Assembly: GCF_000168975.1 (NCBI RefSeq)
Contig: NZ_AAUW01000001.1
Coordinates: forward strand, 487,517-551,516
Reading direction: 5' to 3'
Length of the DNA: 64,000 nucleotides
From: Roseibium aggregatum IAM 12614
GTDB taxonomy: Bacteria > Pseudomonadota > Alphaproteobacteria > Rhizobiales > Stappiaceae
Position numbers and translations under genes: made by a program. Shown here piece after piece: positions 16,857 to 25,430 of this stretch. The notes beneath the pieces are model-generated. The model did no database searches. It saw only the letters and a list, made by a program, of their open reading frames with translations, and was not told where the DNA came from. Positions within the stretch are counted from its first letter, which is position 1. Each line of letters opens with the position of its first letter.

Positions 16857-18440
16857 ATGACAATGAACAACAAGACACTCATCTGGACTTTGATCGTAGC
16901 CGTGCCTGTGGGTCTGGCCGCCCTGGTGACAGGCTATATTTATCGTGACACAGGGCGCCTGCCTTTCCAGAGCGGTACCGACATCGCCGCAACGCCGTCC
17001 GTGTCCGGTGACGGCTCGACTTCGGAGCAATCTTCAGGGTCGCCAGCCAGCGCCGGGGACCAGGCAGCGAAGACCGCTGAGGCGGATGCTTCGAAAGACG
17101 AACCAGCAGCAGATCCGGCGATATCCGGCCCGAGCTTTGACGTTGTCGGGGTGGAGCCGACCGGGGAAACGGTTGTGGCCGGCCGCTCGGTCGCAGGCGC
17201 CATTGTTGCCCTGACCGCAAACGGCAAGGTTGTCGGCAAAAGCATTGCCAATGAAATCGGTGAATGGACCATCATTCTGGATGAGCCTTTGAAGCCGGGC
17301 GACTATGACGTTGGCCTGGAAGTGCACGACGACACCGGAAAACCGATTGCCACTTCCAAGGAACATCTTGCTGTGTCTCTTCCGGAAGGTGGCAAGGAAC
17401 AGCCGCTCGTGGTTTTGAACACGCCTGACGGCCCGTCCGACATCCTGCAGAAACCGGATACCGAACAACAAGTCGCATCGGCAGCAATCGCTGCTCCCGC
17501 CGCTGAGGGCACTGCCGCGCAGGCTGGAGGCGTAGCCGCTGAGACTGGCGTTGCCGCTGGAAAAGCAACCGCAGAAACCGCCGAAGGCACGACAGAGCAG
17601 ACCGCAGTAGCCTCCGCCGAGGCAGCATCATCCGCAACAGGCACTGCAGCGCCAGATGCAAACGGCAGCGGCGGTTCCGCTTCCACGGCTGCAGCACCGG
17701 CACAACCTGCCGCAGATGCGTCCGCCGGGGAGACCGAGGCTGCTTCAACGCAAGCAGGTACGGCTCCGGCAGCCGATACGAGCCAGCAGACAGCCGCTGA
17801 TACGGCCGAAACCGGTGGACAGCAGGACAATGCTACAGACGTTGCGAAGGCTGACCAGAATGAAACGGCTGCGGTTCCGGAGGCGGCTTCGGATGCTCCG
17901 ACCGTGACGGTGGAAGCGGTGGAATCTGAACAAGACAAGGTCTTCATCGCGGGAACTGGCGAGCCGGGCTCATCTGTCCGCGTATATGTCGGCGACGAGT
18001 TTCAGGGTGAGGCCAAGGTTGGTTCTGGTGGCAAATGGCTCGTCCAGGGCGGCAAGAATATTGCTGAAGGCAATGTCGAGGTTCGCGCCGATCTGATTGG
18101 CGAGGATGGCAATACGGTCGATGCCCGTGCCGCCGTGACCTTTGAGAAGGAACAGGACAAGCAGATTGTGCTGACCAAGGTCATCGCAAGCGGTGAGGGC
18201 GCCGGGGCTGAAGGCCAGGGCGCTGAAGTGAAAAAGGCCCTTCCGGTCGTGATCATCCGCAAGGGCGACAACCTGTGGCGCATCTCCCGGCGTCTTTATG
18301 GCGAGGGCTTCCGCTACACCACGATCTATAAGGCCAACCAGGAGCAGATCCGCAATCCGGACCTGATCTATCCGGGGCAGGTGTTCCTGACACCTGAAGG
18401 CGACCTGAACTGGCCGAAGCCGAAGGAAAACAACGGTTGA
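16857..18440 (+). CDS. LysM-domain envelope protein with Ala/Thr-rich linker
   Basis: About 527 residues. I chose the ATG giving MTMNNKTLIWTLIV; a second ATG lies two codons on, and the open frame reaches back to a TTG at 16770. A single hydrophobic segment (residues 8-25) anchors it in the inner membrane. Then come a region with a small beta-type domain (VVAGRSVAGAIVALTANGKV), a low-complexity Ala/Thr/Glu/Gln linker of about 150 residues, a second similar domain (KVFIAGTGEPGSSVRVYVG) and a C-terminal LysM (RKGDNLWRISRRLYGEG to YPGQVFLTPEG). LysM binds peptidoglycan. Similar proteins are common in alphaproteobacteria; the function is unknown. Confidence 0.82.
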   Translation: MTMNNKTLIWTLIVAVPVGLAALVTGYIYRDTGRLPFQSGTDIAATPSVSGDGSTSEQSSGSPASAGDQAAKTAEADASKDEPAADPAISGPSFDVVGVEPTGETVVAGRSVAGAIVALTANGKVVGKSIANEIGEWTIILDEPLKPGDYDVGLEVHDDTGKPIATSKEHLAVSLPEGGKEQPLVVLNTPDGPSDILQKPDTEQQVASAAIAAPAAEGTAAQAGGVAAETGVAAGKATAETAEGTTEQTAVASAEAASSATGTAAPDANGSGGSASTAAAPAQPAADASAGETEAASTQAGTAPAADTSQQTAADTAETGGQQDNATDVAKADQNETAAVPEAASDAPTVTVEAVESEQDKVFIAGTGEPGSSVRVYVGDEFQGEAKVGSGGKWLVQGGKNIAEGNVEVRADLIGEDGNTVDARAAVTFEKEQDKQIVLTKVIASGEGAGAEGQGAEVKKALPVVIIRKGDNLWRISRRLYGEGFRYTTIYKANQEQIRNPDLIYPGQVFLTPEGDLNWPKPKENNG

Positions 18441-18554
18441 GAGCCGGCGGCACCTGCTGAAGACGTCAGCTTTGCGCGCCGGATCAACACCTGCCTGGCC
18501 TGATCGAAGGCCAGGGCCCGTTGCATAAGTTATTGGGTTCTTTTGTATCTTCCA

Positions 18555-18667
18555 ATCGGAAAACCAAGACGTTCCAACATCGGCGCCCATCATGCAGTGT
18601 TCGGCGGGACACTTTGGCGACATGCGCCCAAGAAGGCAGGAGGCGGAACGAGCCTCTGCCTTTTTGC
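18555..18667 (+). ncRNA. Candidate small RNA (or long 3' UTR of the LysM gene)
   Basis: An intrinsic terminator stands at 18633-18665: AAGGCA-G-GAGGC pairs with GCCTC-TGCCTT through a 7-nt loop, followed by T residues. About 75 bp earlier a promoter-like pair occurs, TTGCAT at 18521-18526, 17 bp, then TGTATC at 18544-18549. The implied RNA is about 110 nt and can fold with GGCGC/GCGCC closing an inner GTGT/ACAC hairpin. The LysM stop is 190 bp upstream and has its own hairpin at 18494-18515 without a T tract. The one ORF here looks spurious. I do not recognise a known RNA family. Confidence 0.4.
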
Positions 18668-18691
18668 CGCAACCCCTTGTTTTTTTCATGA

Positions 18692-18713
18692 TTCATCGCA
18701 TATCAACGATGAA
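18692..18713. promoter_or_regulatory. Putative ArsR-family operator
   Basis: TTCATCG-N8-CGATGAA has perfect 7-bp arms and ends 30 bp before the arsR ATG. Length and position fit an autoregulatory ArsR/SmtB operator controlling arsR and the ABC exporter behind it. Confidence 0.55.
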
Positions 18714-18743
18714 ACAAACAATCGTGAATGAGGAAACCGCCCC

Positions 18744-19142
18744 ATGAACGGGACGGATCTGCCGGCGGGTGGAAACAGCAAGGACGAAAGGGAAGATCTG
18801 GCAAGCTGCGAGGACCTTGCGGCTATTTTCCGCGCGCTCGGACATCCGGCCCGGCTGGCAATCATCAAGCAGCTCGCAAGCCGAAAGGGCGCTTGCTGCG
18901 GAGAGATCGTCAGTCATCTGCCGTTGGCCCAGTCGACCGTGTCGCAGCACTTGCAGGTGTTGAAGGACGCGGGGCTTTTGTTCTGCGACACCCGTGGCCG
19001 AAACTGCCACTATGCGCTCAATTGGCAAATGCTCAGTCTGGCCGGGTGCCGGACGAGGGATTTCTGGGAGCGCCTGAATGCGGCGCAGCCCGAAGAGGCA
19101 GAGCAGCCAGCCGGCACACTTCCGGTTTCCGCTACAGACTAA
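18744..19142 (+). CDS. ArsR-family transcriptional regulator
   Basis: A 132-residue winged-helix repressor. FRALGHPARLAIIKQL, the recognition helix LPLAQSTVSQHLQVLKDAGLL and the wing DTRGRNCHYALNW are typical. A Cys-Cys pair sits just before the recognition helix (KGACCGEIV) and another cysteine follows the wing, so a thiol-based metal or redox sensor is possible; it is not the ELCVCDL site of classic ArsR. The dyad upstream suggests autoregulation. The ABC exporter gene starts 36 bp downstream, making it the obvious target. Confidence 0.88.
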   Translation: MNGTDLPAGGNSKDEREDLASCEDLAAIFRALGHPARLAIIKQLASRKGACCGEIVSHLPLAQSTVSQHLQVLKDAGLLFCDTRGRNCHYALNWQMLSLAGCRTRDFWERLNAAQPEEAEQPAGTLPVSATD

Positions 19143-19178
19143 CCCAAACGGCCGCCTTCCGTGGCCTGGAGATTTTGT

Positions 19179-21140
19179 GTGACCGATCAGACAGCGACCA
19201 CGCCGCAAAAGCCTTCGGCTGCGGCTTCCGGCAGCCAATCCGCTCAAGCTCACATCCGCAAGCCAGTCAACGCAGACGAAGGCAGCACCTTCACGACGCT
19301 GGCCAATCTGTGGCCCTACATCTGGCCGTCCAACCGGCCGGATCTGAAGCAGCGTGTTCTTCTGGCCATCTTCACCTTGATCATCGCCAAGATCGTGACG
19401 GTCCTGTCGCCGTATTTCTTTGCCTGGGCAACGGACGCGCTGACAGGTGAGGGGTCCAACCTGCCTGCTTTCCTTGTAGCTCCGGTCATGCTGGTGCTTG
19501 CCTATAACGCGGCCCGCGTTTTGGCGGTGGCTTTCAACCAGTTGCGCGATGCCCTGTTTGCGCGGGTCGGCCAGCATGCCGTGCGCCAGCTTGCCATTCT
19601 GACGTTCCGCCACCTGCACCAGCTTTCCCTGCGCTTTCACCTTGCCCGGCGGACGGGCGGGCTCAGCCGGGTGATCGAGCGCGGGGTCAAGGGGATCGAG
19701 GCGATTGTCCGCTTCACCATCTTGAACGGCATTCCCACGGTTCTGGAATTTGCCATCATGGCGGCCGTGATCTGGTACCAGTTCGGCTTTCTCTATGTGG
19801 TCATTGTTGCGGTGATGATTGTTGCCTATGTCTGGTTCACTATCAAAACCTCTAACTGGCGCATCGGCATTCGCCGCGAAATGAACGACAGCGACACGGA
19901 TGCCAATTCCAAGGCCATCGACAGTCTGCTCAACTTCGAAACGGTCAAGTATTTTGGCAACGAAAACATGGAAGCCGCGCGCTTCGATGTGTCCATGGCA
20001 AGATACGAAAGCGCCGCCACCAAAACCTGGACATCCCTTTCCTGGCTCAACTTCGGTCAGGCGGTGATCCTCGGCATCGGCATGGCAGCCTGCATGGGCC
20101 TGTCCGCGCAGGCCGTCCTTGCGGGTGAACAGAACATTGGCGACTTCGTTCTGATCAACGCTCTGCTGATGCAGATTTCCATCCCGCTCAATTTCATCGG
20201 CTTTCTTTACCGGGAAATCCGTCAGGGCCTTGCGGACATTGAATCCATGTTCGACCTGTTGATGGTGCCGGCTGAAATCGAAGACAAGCCGGACGCGAGC
20301 CCGCTGAAGGCTGTTGAAGGCAAGATTGCCTTCAAGAACGTGCGCTTTCACTACGATGCCGACCGGCCAATCCTCAAGGGGATCGACTTCGAGGTTCCGG
20401 CCGGCAAGACGGTTGCCATCGTGGGGCCATCTGGGGCGGGCAAATCGACAATCTCCCGTCTTCTGTTCCGGTTTTACGACGTCACCGACGGTGCGGTGGA
20501 GATAGATGGCCAGGATGTGCGCGACGTCACCCAGGAAAGTGTGCGCCAGGCCATCGGCATGGTTCCCCAGGACACGGTGCTCTTCAACGACACGATTGCC
20601 TACAACATCCGCTACGGCCGTCCGGACGCAAGCGATGAAGAGGTCCGGGAAGCTGCGCGCATGGCGCAGATCCACGACTTCATCGAGCGGCTACCGCAGG
20701 GCTATAACGCCGAGGTTGGCGAGCGCGGACTGAAGTTGTCCGGCGGTGAAAAGCAGCGTGTTGCGATTGCCCGCACGATCCTGAAATCGCCGCCGATCCT
20801 CATTCTCGATGAGGCAACCTCGGCGCTCGACACCCACACGGAACGCGAGATCCAGTCGGCGCTGGACGAGGTTTCGCAGGATCGGACGACCCTGGTGATT
20901 GCTCACCGTCTATCCACCGTGGTGAACGCGGATCAGATCATCGTTCTGGAAGCTGGCGAGATTGCCGAGCGCGGCACCCATCAGGAGCTGCTGGCCAAGG
21001 AGAACGGTCTTTATGCATCCATGTGGGCTCGTCAGCGCGAGGCGGACGAAGCCGAGGAACGGTTGCGGGCAGCACGGGAAAACGACGAACTCGGCATCGT
21101 CACGCGCGGCCAGAGGGCAGACTACGTTCCGGCGAAATAG
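19179..21140 (+). CDS. ABC exporter, fused permease-ATPase, Atm1/HMT1 type
   Basis: About 653 residues starting at a GTG that follows GGAG by 6 bp; an ATG-like start 18 bp upstream lacks such a site. A 45-residue soluble N-terminus precedes six membrane segments, and the ATPase domain starts near residue 380. Walker A is GPSGAGKST, the signature is LSGGEKQRVAIARTIL and Walker B is ILILDEATSALD. VGERGLKLSGGE and the TM region (NFETVKYFGNE) resemble the Atm1 family, which exports glutathione-linked sulfur species or metal-glutathione complexes. With the ArsR gene in front, a metal or thiol stress role is a reasonable inference. The active form is a homodimer. Confidence 0.9.
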   Translation: MTDQTATTPQKPSAAASGSQSAQAHIRKPVNADEGSTFTTLANLWPYIWPSNRPDLKQRVLLAIFTLIIAKIVTVLSPYFFAWATDALTGEGSNLPAFLVAPVMLVLAYNAARVLAVAFNQLRDALFARVGQHAVRQLAILTFRHLHQLSLRFHLARRTGGLSRVIERGVKGIEAIVRFTILNGIPTVLEFAIMAAVIWYQFGFLYVVIVAVMIVAYVWFTIKTSNWRIGIRREMNDSDTDANSKAIDSLLNFETVKYFGNENMEAARFDVSMARYESAATKTWTSLSWLNFGQAVILGIGMAACMGLSAQAVLAGEQNIGDFVLINALLMQISIPLNFIGFLYREIRQGLADIESMFDLLMVPAEIEDKPDASPLKAVEGKIAFKNVRFHYDADRPILKGIDFEVPAGKTVAIVGPSGAGKSTISRLLFRFYDVTDGAVEIDGQDVRDVTQESVRQAIGMVPQDTVLFNDTIAYNIRYGRPDASDEEVREAARMAQIHDFIERLPQGYNAEVGERGLKLSGGEKQRVAIARTILKSPPILILDEATSALDTHTEREIQSALDEVSQDRTTLVIAHRLSTVVNADQIIVLEAGEIAERGTHQELLAKENGLYASMWARQREADEAEERLRAARENDELGIVTRGQRADYVPAK

Positions 21141-21171
21141 GGGCGGTGAAGTCTTCTGTCGTCGTCCCGGC

Positions 21172-21363
21172 TCAGGCCGCACGGATTGTTGGCTGTCCCT
21201 GGTCATTGTCACTGGCCGAGAGGTCCGTTGAGGCCACCTTATAAGCTTGCGCGGTTTCAGCCTTGCTGAACAAAAGGCTTGAGATTGCTCCTGCCAGACG
21301 GCGCAGTTCGGCGTGACGGGCCGCGCGGGCGCGGGCTTCAAAGATATCTCCTGTATGTGTCAT
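21172..21363 (-). CDS. Small basic protein, 63 aa, unknown
   Basis: Starts at an ATG 5 bp after GGAGAG, a strong ribosome-binding site; a start four codons earlier is possible. MTHTGDIFEARARAARHAEL begins an Arg/Ala-rich amphipathic helix, and the C-terminal half is polar. It is divergent from the lysR gene, and a perfect inverted repeat lies between the two, so LysR control is likely. Short proteins with an Arg/Ala-rich N-terminal helix are common in this order, but I cannot assign a family. Confidence 0.55.
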   Translation of the reverse strand: MTHTGDIFEARARAARHAELRRLAGAISSLLFSKAETAQAYKVASTDLSASDNDQGQPTIRAA

Positions 21364-21409
21364 GGCGCTCTCCATCGCTAAGGGTGAGCTTTTATCTCAT
21401 ATTGCTTAG

Positions 21410-21449
21410 TTTCGAAGAATGAGGCTTAAATAGAAATAATTCTTCGAAA
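21410..21449. promoter_or_regulatory. Inverted repeat between lysR and the divergent small ORF
   Basis: TTTCGAAGAAT-N18-ATTCTTCGAAA has perfect 11-bp arms and lies 10 bp before the lysR ATG and 46 bp before the small ORF. Spacing and position fit a LysR-type autoregulatory site covering the overlapping divergent promoters. Each arm also contains the palindrome TTCGAA. Confidence 0.6.
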
Positions 21450-21459
21450 GAGTGGAATA

Positions 21460-22392
21460 ATGAGACTGGAAGACCTGCAGTTTTTTGTCCGCATAGCGGA
21501 ACTCGGCAGCATGGCAGCGGCCGGCCGGGAAATAGGCCTGTCGCCTTCTGCCGCCAGCACGCGGCTGACCGGCCTGGAAAAAGCCTTCGGATCTCAGCTT
21601 TTTGCCCGCACCACCAGGCGCACGACACTGACCGAAGCCGGCCGTGTGCTGCTGCAGCACGCGCGCACCGCGGTTGGCGAGATCGAACAGGCCCGCTCCA
21701 TACTGGAAGCGTCAACTGAAGCTCCGCGCGGTTCGCTTCGGTTTTCCTGCAACACCTTCTTCGGTCGCAAACACATTCTGCCCTATCTGGTGGAGTTCCA
21801 TGAGCTTTACCCGGACATTCGACTGGAAATGGACTTTTCCGACCGGATTGTGGATGTCATCGAGGAAGGCTACGACATGGCCGTGAGGGGCGCGCCGCTC
21901 ACGGATTCCTCGCTGCTGGCCCGCAAGCTTGGCGGCAATCCAAGGGCCCTGTGCGCTTCTCCGGACTATCTGGCCCGCAAAGGTGTGCCGCGCACACCGG
22001 AAGATCTAGCCAACCACGACTGTATCGCCATGGCGTCGATGCCGTACTGGTATTTCAACGGACCGGAAGGCGAGATAGCCTTCGAGATCCGGAAGCCGAT
22101 CATCAAGGGCGACAGTGGCGACCTGACCTATGATGCCGCGCTTCACGGCCTTGGCCTCAGCCTGAAATCGCTGGCGCATGTCTGGGAGGACCTGCGCGAC
22201 GGGCGGCTGGTGGCGGTTCTGCAGGACTATACCATTGCCCGCACAGGCGCGATCTGGGCCGTTTATCCGCCAAGTCAGTTCGTCCCGCCCAAGGTAACGG
22301 CTTTTGTCGATTTCCTGATTTCAAAATACGGACGGCCACCCTATTGGGAGAGTGACTACCGAACGGCTGCAATTGGCAAAAGCGGGTCGTAA
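21460..22392 (+). CDS. LysR-family transcriptional regulator
   Basis: A 310-residue protein. The N-terminal helix-turn-helix is clear: LQFFVRIAELGSMAAAGREIGLSPSAASTRLTGLEKAFGSQLFARTTRRTTLTEAG is a textbook LysR start, here described by its core SPSAASTRLTGLE. A co-inducer domain follows, with PYLVEFHELYPDIRLEMDFSD and a second half around GLGLSLKSLAHVWEDL. It belongs to the broad CrgA/DsdC-like set; the ligand is unknown. It probably regulates itself and the divergent 63-aa ORF. Confidence 0.92.
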   Translation: MRLEDLQFFVRIAELGSMAAAGREIGLSPSAASTRLTGLEKAFGSQLFARTTRRTTLTEAGRVLLQHARTAVGEIEQARSILEASTEAPRGSLRFSCNTFFGRKHILPYLVEFHELYPDIRLEMDFSDRIVDVIEEGYDMAVRGAPLTDSSLLARKLGGNPRALCASPDYLARKGVPRTPEDLANHDCIAMASMPYWYFNGPEGEIAFEIRKPIIKGDSGDLTYDAALHGLGLSLKSLAHVWEDLRDGRLVAVLQDYTIARTGAIWAVYPPSQFVPPKVTAFVDFLISKYGRPPYWESDYRTAAIGKSGS

Positions 22393-22401
22393 ACCGTGTG
22401 A

Positions 22402-22436
22402 TTTTCAAGAAAAGCCGGTTCTCTTTACCTTGAAAA
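22402..22436. other. Inverted repeat between lysR and psd
   Basis: TTTTCAAG-N19-CTTGAAAA has perfect 8-bp arms within 50 bp of the lysR stop. It may form a transcript-end hairpin or be an operator. No T tract follows. Confidence 0.3.
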
Positions 22437-22539
22437 GCCACTAGAAGCGGGGCAGAAGCTAAAGCGCAAAGGGTGCGTTAGGGCTCTTCGCCGCGACCGC
22501 GCCTGCCTGCAGGCAGCAACTGAAAGTGAAGATAACAAT

Positions 22540-23244
22540 ATGTCGATAGTCGATTCCGTCTCCAAGGCCATGGTGCCGATCCATCGTGAGGGCTGGCCCT
22601 TCATCGCGATTGCTCTGGTGGCGACGCTCGTTATCGGCTGGTTCATCGATCCCTTGTTCTGGGTCGGCCTCTTCCTCACCGGTTGGGTCTGCTACTTCTT
22701 CCGTGATCCCAAGCGCGTGACCCCGGTTGGCGAAGGACTGGTGATTTCCCCGGCTGACGGTGTCGTCAGCCTTGTCGGCCTCGCGCGTCCGCCTGCGGAA
22801 CTGGAGCTGGGCTCCGAACCGCTGATGCGCGTCTCCGTTTTCATGAATGTGTTCAATTGCCATGTGAACCGCGCACCTGTGGGGGGGCGGATCGAACGGG
22901 TGGCCTATCGGGCCGGCAAGTTCCTGAACGCCGAACTGGACAAGGCCAGCGAAGACAACGAGCGCAATGGCCTGGTTATCGACACGGGTCATGGCCGCAT
23001 CGGCGTCGTGCAGATTGCCGGTCTGGTTGCCCGACGCATTGTCTGCTTCGTCCGTGAAGGCGAAACCCTGTCTGCGGGTGAGCGGTTCGGTCTGATCCGT
23101 TTCGGCTCACGTCTTGATGTCTACTTCCCGGCCGGCACCCAGCCGAAGGTCGCTCTGGGCCAGACCATGATTGCCGGTGAAACGGTGCTGGCCGATTTGT
23201 CCGCGCCGCAAAGCCCGGCGCAATCCCTGACCCGAGTAAGCTGA
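22540..23244 (+). CDS. psd: Phosphatidylserine decarboxylase proenzyme
   Basis: A 234-residue inner-membrane enzyme that converts phosphatidylserine to phosphatidylethanolamine. It is the short Psd type. A hydrophobic segment sits at residues 18-50, FRDPKRVTP and ISPADGVVS follow, and [17 protein letters not shown] holds catalytic-site residues. The self-cleavage site is FGSRLD near Ser190, where serinolysis gives the pyruvoyl group. pssA follows after 7 bp, so the two steps of PE synthesis are in one operon, in the order common to Hyphomicrobiales. Confidence 0.95.
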   Translation: MSIVDSVSKAMVPIHREGWPFIAIALVATLVIGWFIDPLFWVGLFLTGWVCYFFRDPKRVTPVGEGLVISPADGVVSLVGLARPPAELELGSEPLMRVSVFMNVFNCHVNRAPVGGRIERVAYRAGKFLNAELDKASEDNERNGLVIDTGHGRIGVVQIAGLVARRIVCFVREGETLSAGERFGLIRFGSRLDVYFPAGTQPKVALGQTMIAGETVLADLSAPQSPAQSLTRVS

Positions 23245-23251
23245 GGCAACC

Positions 23252-24124
23252 GTGAACGAAACGCCCGACCATGGATCGTCCGACGTCCGCAGGACACCGC
23301 GTTTCCGGCGTGTGCCGCTGCGCCTGATCATCCCGAACATGGTGACCCTTCTGGCGCTGTGCTCCGGCCTGACAGCGGTACGCATGGCGTTCGAGGGGCG
23401 TTGGGAATTTGCGGTCGGCGCCATTCTGGTCGCCGCGGTGCTGGATGGTCTGGACGGACGTGTCGCTCGCATGATGAAGGGGACGTCGCGGTTCGGGGCG
23501 GAACTCGATTCCCTGTCCGATTTCGTCAATTTCGGCGTGACGCCGGCCTTGATGCTCTACCTGTGGATCCTCAAGGATGCCGGCAACATGGGGTGGATCG
23601 CGGCTCTGATCTTCGCAATTTCAGCGGCCCTTCGCCTGGCACGTTTCAATGTTGCGCTGGACGATCCGAACAAGCCTGCCTGGGCATCGCGTTTTTTCAC
23701 CGGGGTTCCGGCACCCGCCGGGGCGCTGACCGTGCTCCTGCCGCTGTATCTCGACTTCCTCGGCCTGTTTCCCCACTGGTTTGCGGATGATGCTTTCGTT
23801 GCGGCCTACACCATCGGCGTCGCCTTCCTGCTGATCAGCCGTTTGCCGACCTATTCCGGCAAGACGCTTGGAACAAGGGTTCGCCGCGACTTCGTGCTGC
23901 CGTTGTTCCTGGTTGCCGTGCTGATCGTGGCCATGACTGTTTCCTATCCCTTCCGCATGCTTGCCGGGGGCGCGGTATTGTATCTGCTGACCATCCCGTT
24001 CTCCTGGCGCGCACACAGAAAGCTGGTTCTGGCCGATACCACCCTGGGCTTCGAAGACGACGGCGATGAATGCGACATCGATCTCGACAATATCGCCGAC
24101 AGGGACAAGGACCACGGCGGCTGA
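23252..24124 (+). CDS. pssA: CDP-diacylglycerol--serine O-phosphatidyltransferase
   Basis: A 290-residue membrane enzyme making phosphatidylserine from CDP-diacylglycerol and serine. It starts with GTG, 6 bp after GAGG. The CDP-alcohol phosphotransferase motif DGLDGRVARMMKGTSRFGAEL...DSLSD is complete (the D-G-AR-G-D-D pattern, residues 71-93). Eight or so hydrophobic segments follow from residue 20 on, and the C-terminal tail is acidic. This is the type II Pss of gram-positive and alphaproteobacterial type rather than the E. coli soluble type. Confidence 0.95.
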   Translation: MNETPDHGSSDVRRTPRFRRVPLRLIIPNMVTLLALCSGLTAVRMAFEGRWEFAVGAILVAAVLDGLDGRVARMMKGTSRFGAELDSLSDFVNFGVTPALMLYLWILKDAGNMGWIAALIFAISAALRLARFNVALDDPNKPAWASRFFTGVPAPAGALTVLLPLYLDFLGLFPHWFADDAFVAAYTIGVAFLLISRLPTYSGKTLGTRVRRDFVLPLFLVAVLIVAMTVSYPFRMLAGGAVLYLLTIPFSWRAHRKLVLADTTLGFEDDGDECDIDLDNIADRDKDHGG

Positions 24125-24324
24125 TACGTGTCTGCTCGGGTATCGGTAATGCTCGAAACCGCCGCACGAAGCGGTTCAGGAAAGCACCTGAACCGTTCCT
24201 CCAGGCCATTCATGCTTTGCAAAGCCGTAGGTCTCTTTCACCTTTGAGGCGCATCCACCAAGCTTACAGTCTGGCGGATGGCTTGGTCTTGCATTAAGGG
24301 AGCGGCGTCTTAGGCGCTCTGCGT

Positions 24325-25278
24325 CTACTTTGAACGTACCCTTATGAATTTCTGCTCGGTAACGGACTTGCCCCATTGATCGCCGTCGTATTCCTCGACG
24401 AGGGTGAAACCGTTTTTCTCGTAAAGCGCGCGTGCTGCGTCGAGCCCCTTGAGCGTCCACAGGTGGATTTCGTCGAAGCCGAGATTGTCCGAATGGTCGA
24501 GCGCCTTCTGGAGCAGGGCTCTTCCAACTCCCTTGCCCCGCAGGCGTTCGGACAGGATGAACCAGCGCAGGTGGGCGATGTTGTTGCCGAGATCTTCGCC
24601 GTCAATGGTGATTGAGCCGATGACAGCGCCGTTTTCCAGCACGCTCCAACTGTTGTTCATCGGGTTGCCGACGCGTGGCATGAATTCGGCCATGGCTTTT
24701 GAAACGACGCTTTCAAAGGTCGGTCCCATGCCGATGATGTGGCCATGGGTGCGGGCATGCATGCTGGCAATGTCACCGATCATCCCGGTTTGATAGCCTT
24801 CGGCGATGGTGAACTGCGGCTGATAGTCGGTCGCCGCTTCCTGAGGAGCGGCAAGGGCTTCCGCATACGCGGACATGGCGTCGCAAATCTCCTGGGCCTT
24901 CTCTCCATTGATCTTGTCGAGAGCCCGTCGGGCAAGAGCCTCGCCGTAGCTGTCGATTTTTGAAAAAGTCGCTTTTCCGGCTTCTGTCAGGGTCAGACCA
25001 AACGACCGGCCATCACTGTCAGACCGCGTTTGCCTGATGTCGCCGCGTGCCTCCAGCGACTTCAGCAAGCGGCTGATGGTTGATTTTTCGAGCTTGAGCC
25101 TCGCCGAGATCTCCTTGGCGGTAATGCCGGGGTTCAAACCGATCTCCATCATCGCATGAACGCCCGATCCGGACAGGTCCGTACCGGCAATGGTCTTGTC
25201 GAGAAAACCGAATTCGCGGACCAGTTGGCGCGATGCTGCGCGGATGTCGTTGACGAGGGTGGAGGAGTGCTGGGACAT
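24325..25278 (-). CDS. MarR-GNAT fusion: regulator with acetyltransferase domain
   Basis: A 317-residue fusion. Residues 1-145 are a MarR winged helix (GLNPGITAKEISARLKLEKS, then TISRLLKSLEARGDI, and a DGRSFGLTLTEAG wing). Residues 155-317 are a GNAT acetyltransferase with the acetyl-CoA loop RLRGKGVGRALL and the C-terminal ARALYEKNGFTLVEE. The MSQHSS start is preferred because the longer frame would include a palindromic operator. Such fusions are common in proteobacteria; the acetylated substrate is generally unknown. It lies downstream of the RND operon, from which it is separated by a terminator. Confidence 0.88.
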   Translation of the reverse strand: MSQHSSTLVNDIRAASRQLVREFGFLDKTIAGTDLSGSGVHAMMEIGLNPGITAKEISARLKLEKSTISRLLKSLEARGDIRQTRSDSDGRSFGLTLTEAGKATFSKIDSYGEALARRALDKINGEKAQEICDAMSAYAEALAAPQEAATDYQPQFTIAEGYQTGMIGDIASMHARTHGHIIGMGPTFESVVSKAMAEFMPRVGNPMNNSWSVLENGAVIGSITIDGEDLGNNIAHLRWFILSERLRGKGVGRALLQKALDHSDNLGFDEIHLWTLKGLDAARALYEKNGFTLVEEYDGDQWGKSVTEQKFIRVRSK

Positions 25279-25288
25279 GCAGAAACCT

Positions 25289-25313
25289 ATATAGTTGTAT
25301 ATTGCAACTATAT
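25289..25313. promoter_or_regulatory. Operator of the MarR-GNAT gene
   Basis: ATATAGTTG-N7-CAACTATAT is a perfect dyad with 9-bp arms, inside a short AT-rich gap, and ends 10 bp upstream of the start codon. Position and symmetry fit a MarR autoregulatory operator that would block transcription start. Confidence 0.7.
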
Positions 25314-25382
25314 GACTCAACTTGCGGAAGTTCAAGGGAATTTCGTGAGGTTGCGCGACGAGACCCGGGGCTTTGCGTCAAC

Positions 25383-25412
25383 AAAAAAGGCCGCCGGAAA
25401 CCGGCGGCCTTT
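25383..25412 (-). terminator. Intrinsic terminator of the RND efflux operon
   Basis: Read on the minus strand, AAAGGCCGCCGG and CCGGCGGCCTTT form a 12-bp stem with a 3-nt loop, followed by T residues. It lies 18 bp past the RND gene stop. Confidence 0.92.
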
Positions 25413-25430
25413 CGAGGGATGTTTTTCGGA

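Noticed and set aside
17303..17947. A 214-codon Ala/Ser/Val-rich minus-strand frame
   Set aside because: Produced by the low-complexity linker of the LysM gene read backwards.
18693..20675. A 660-codon minus-strand frame across arsR and the ABC exporter
   Set aside because: Antisense shadow; the plus-strand genes carry all the expected motifs.
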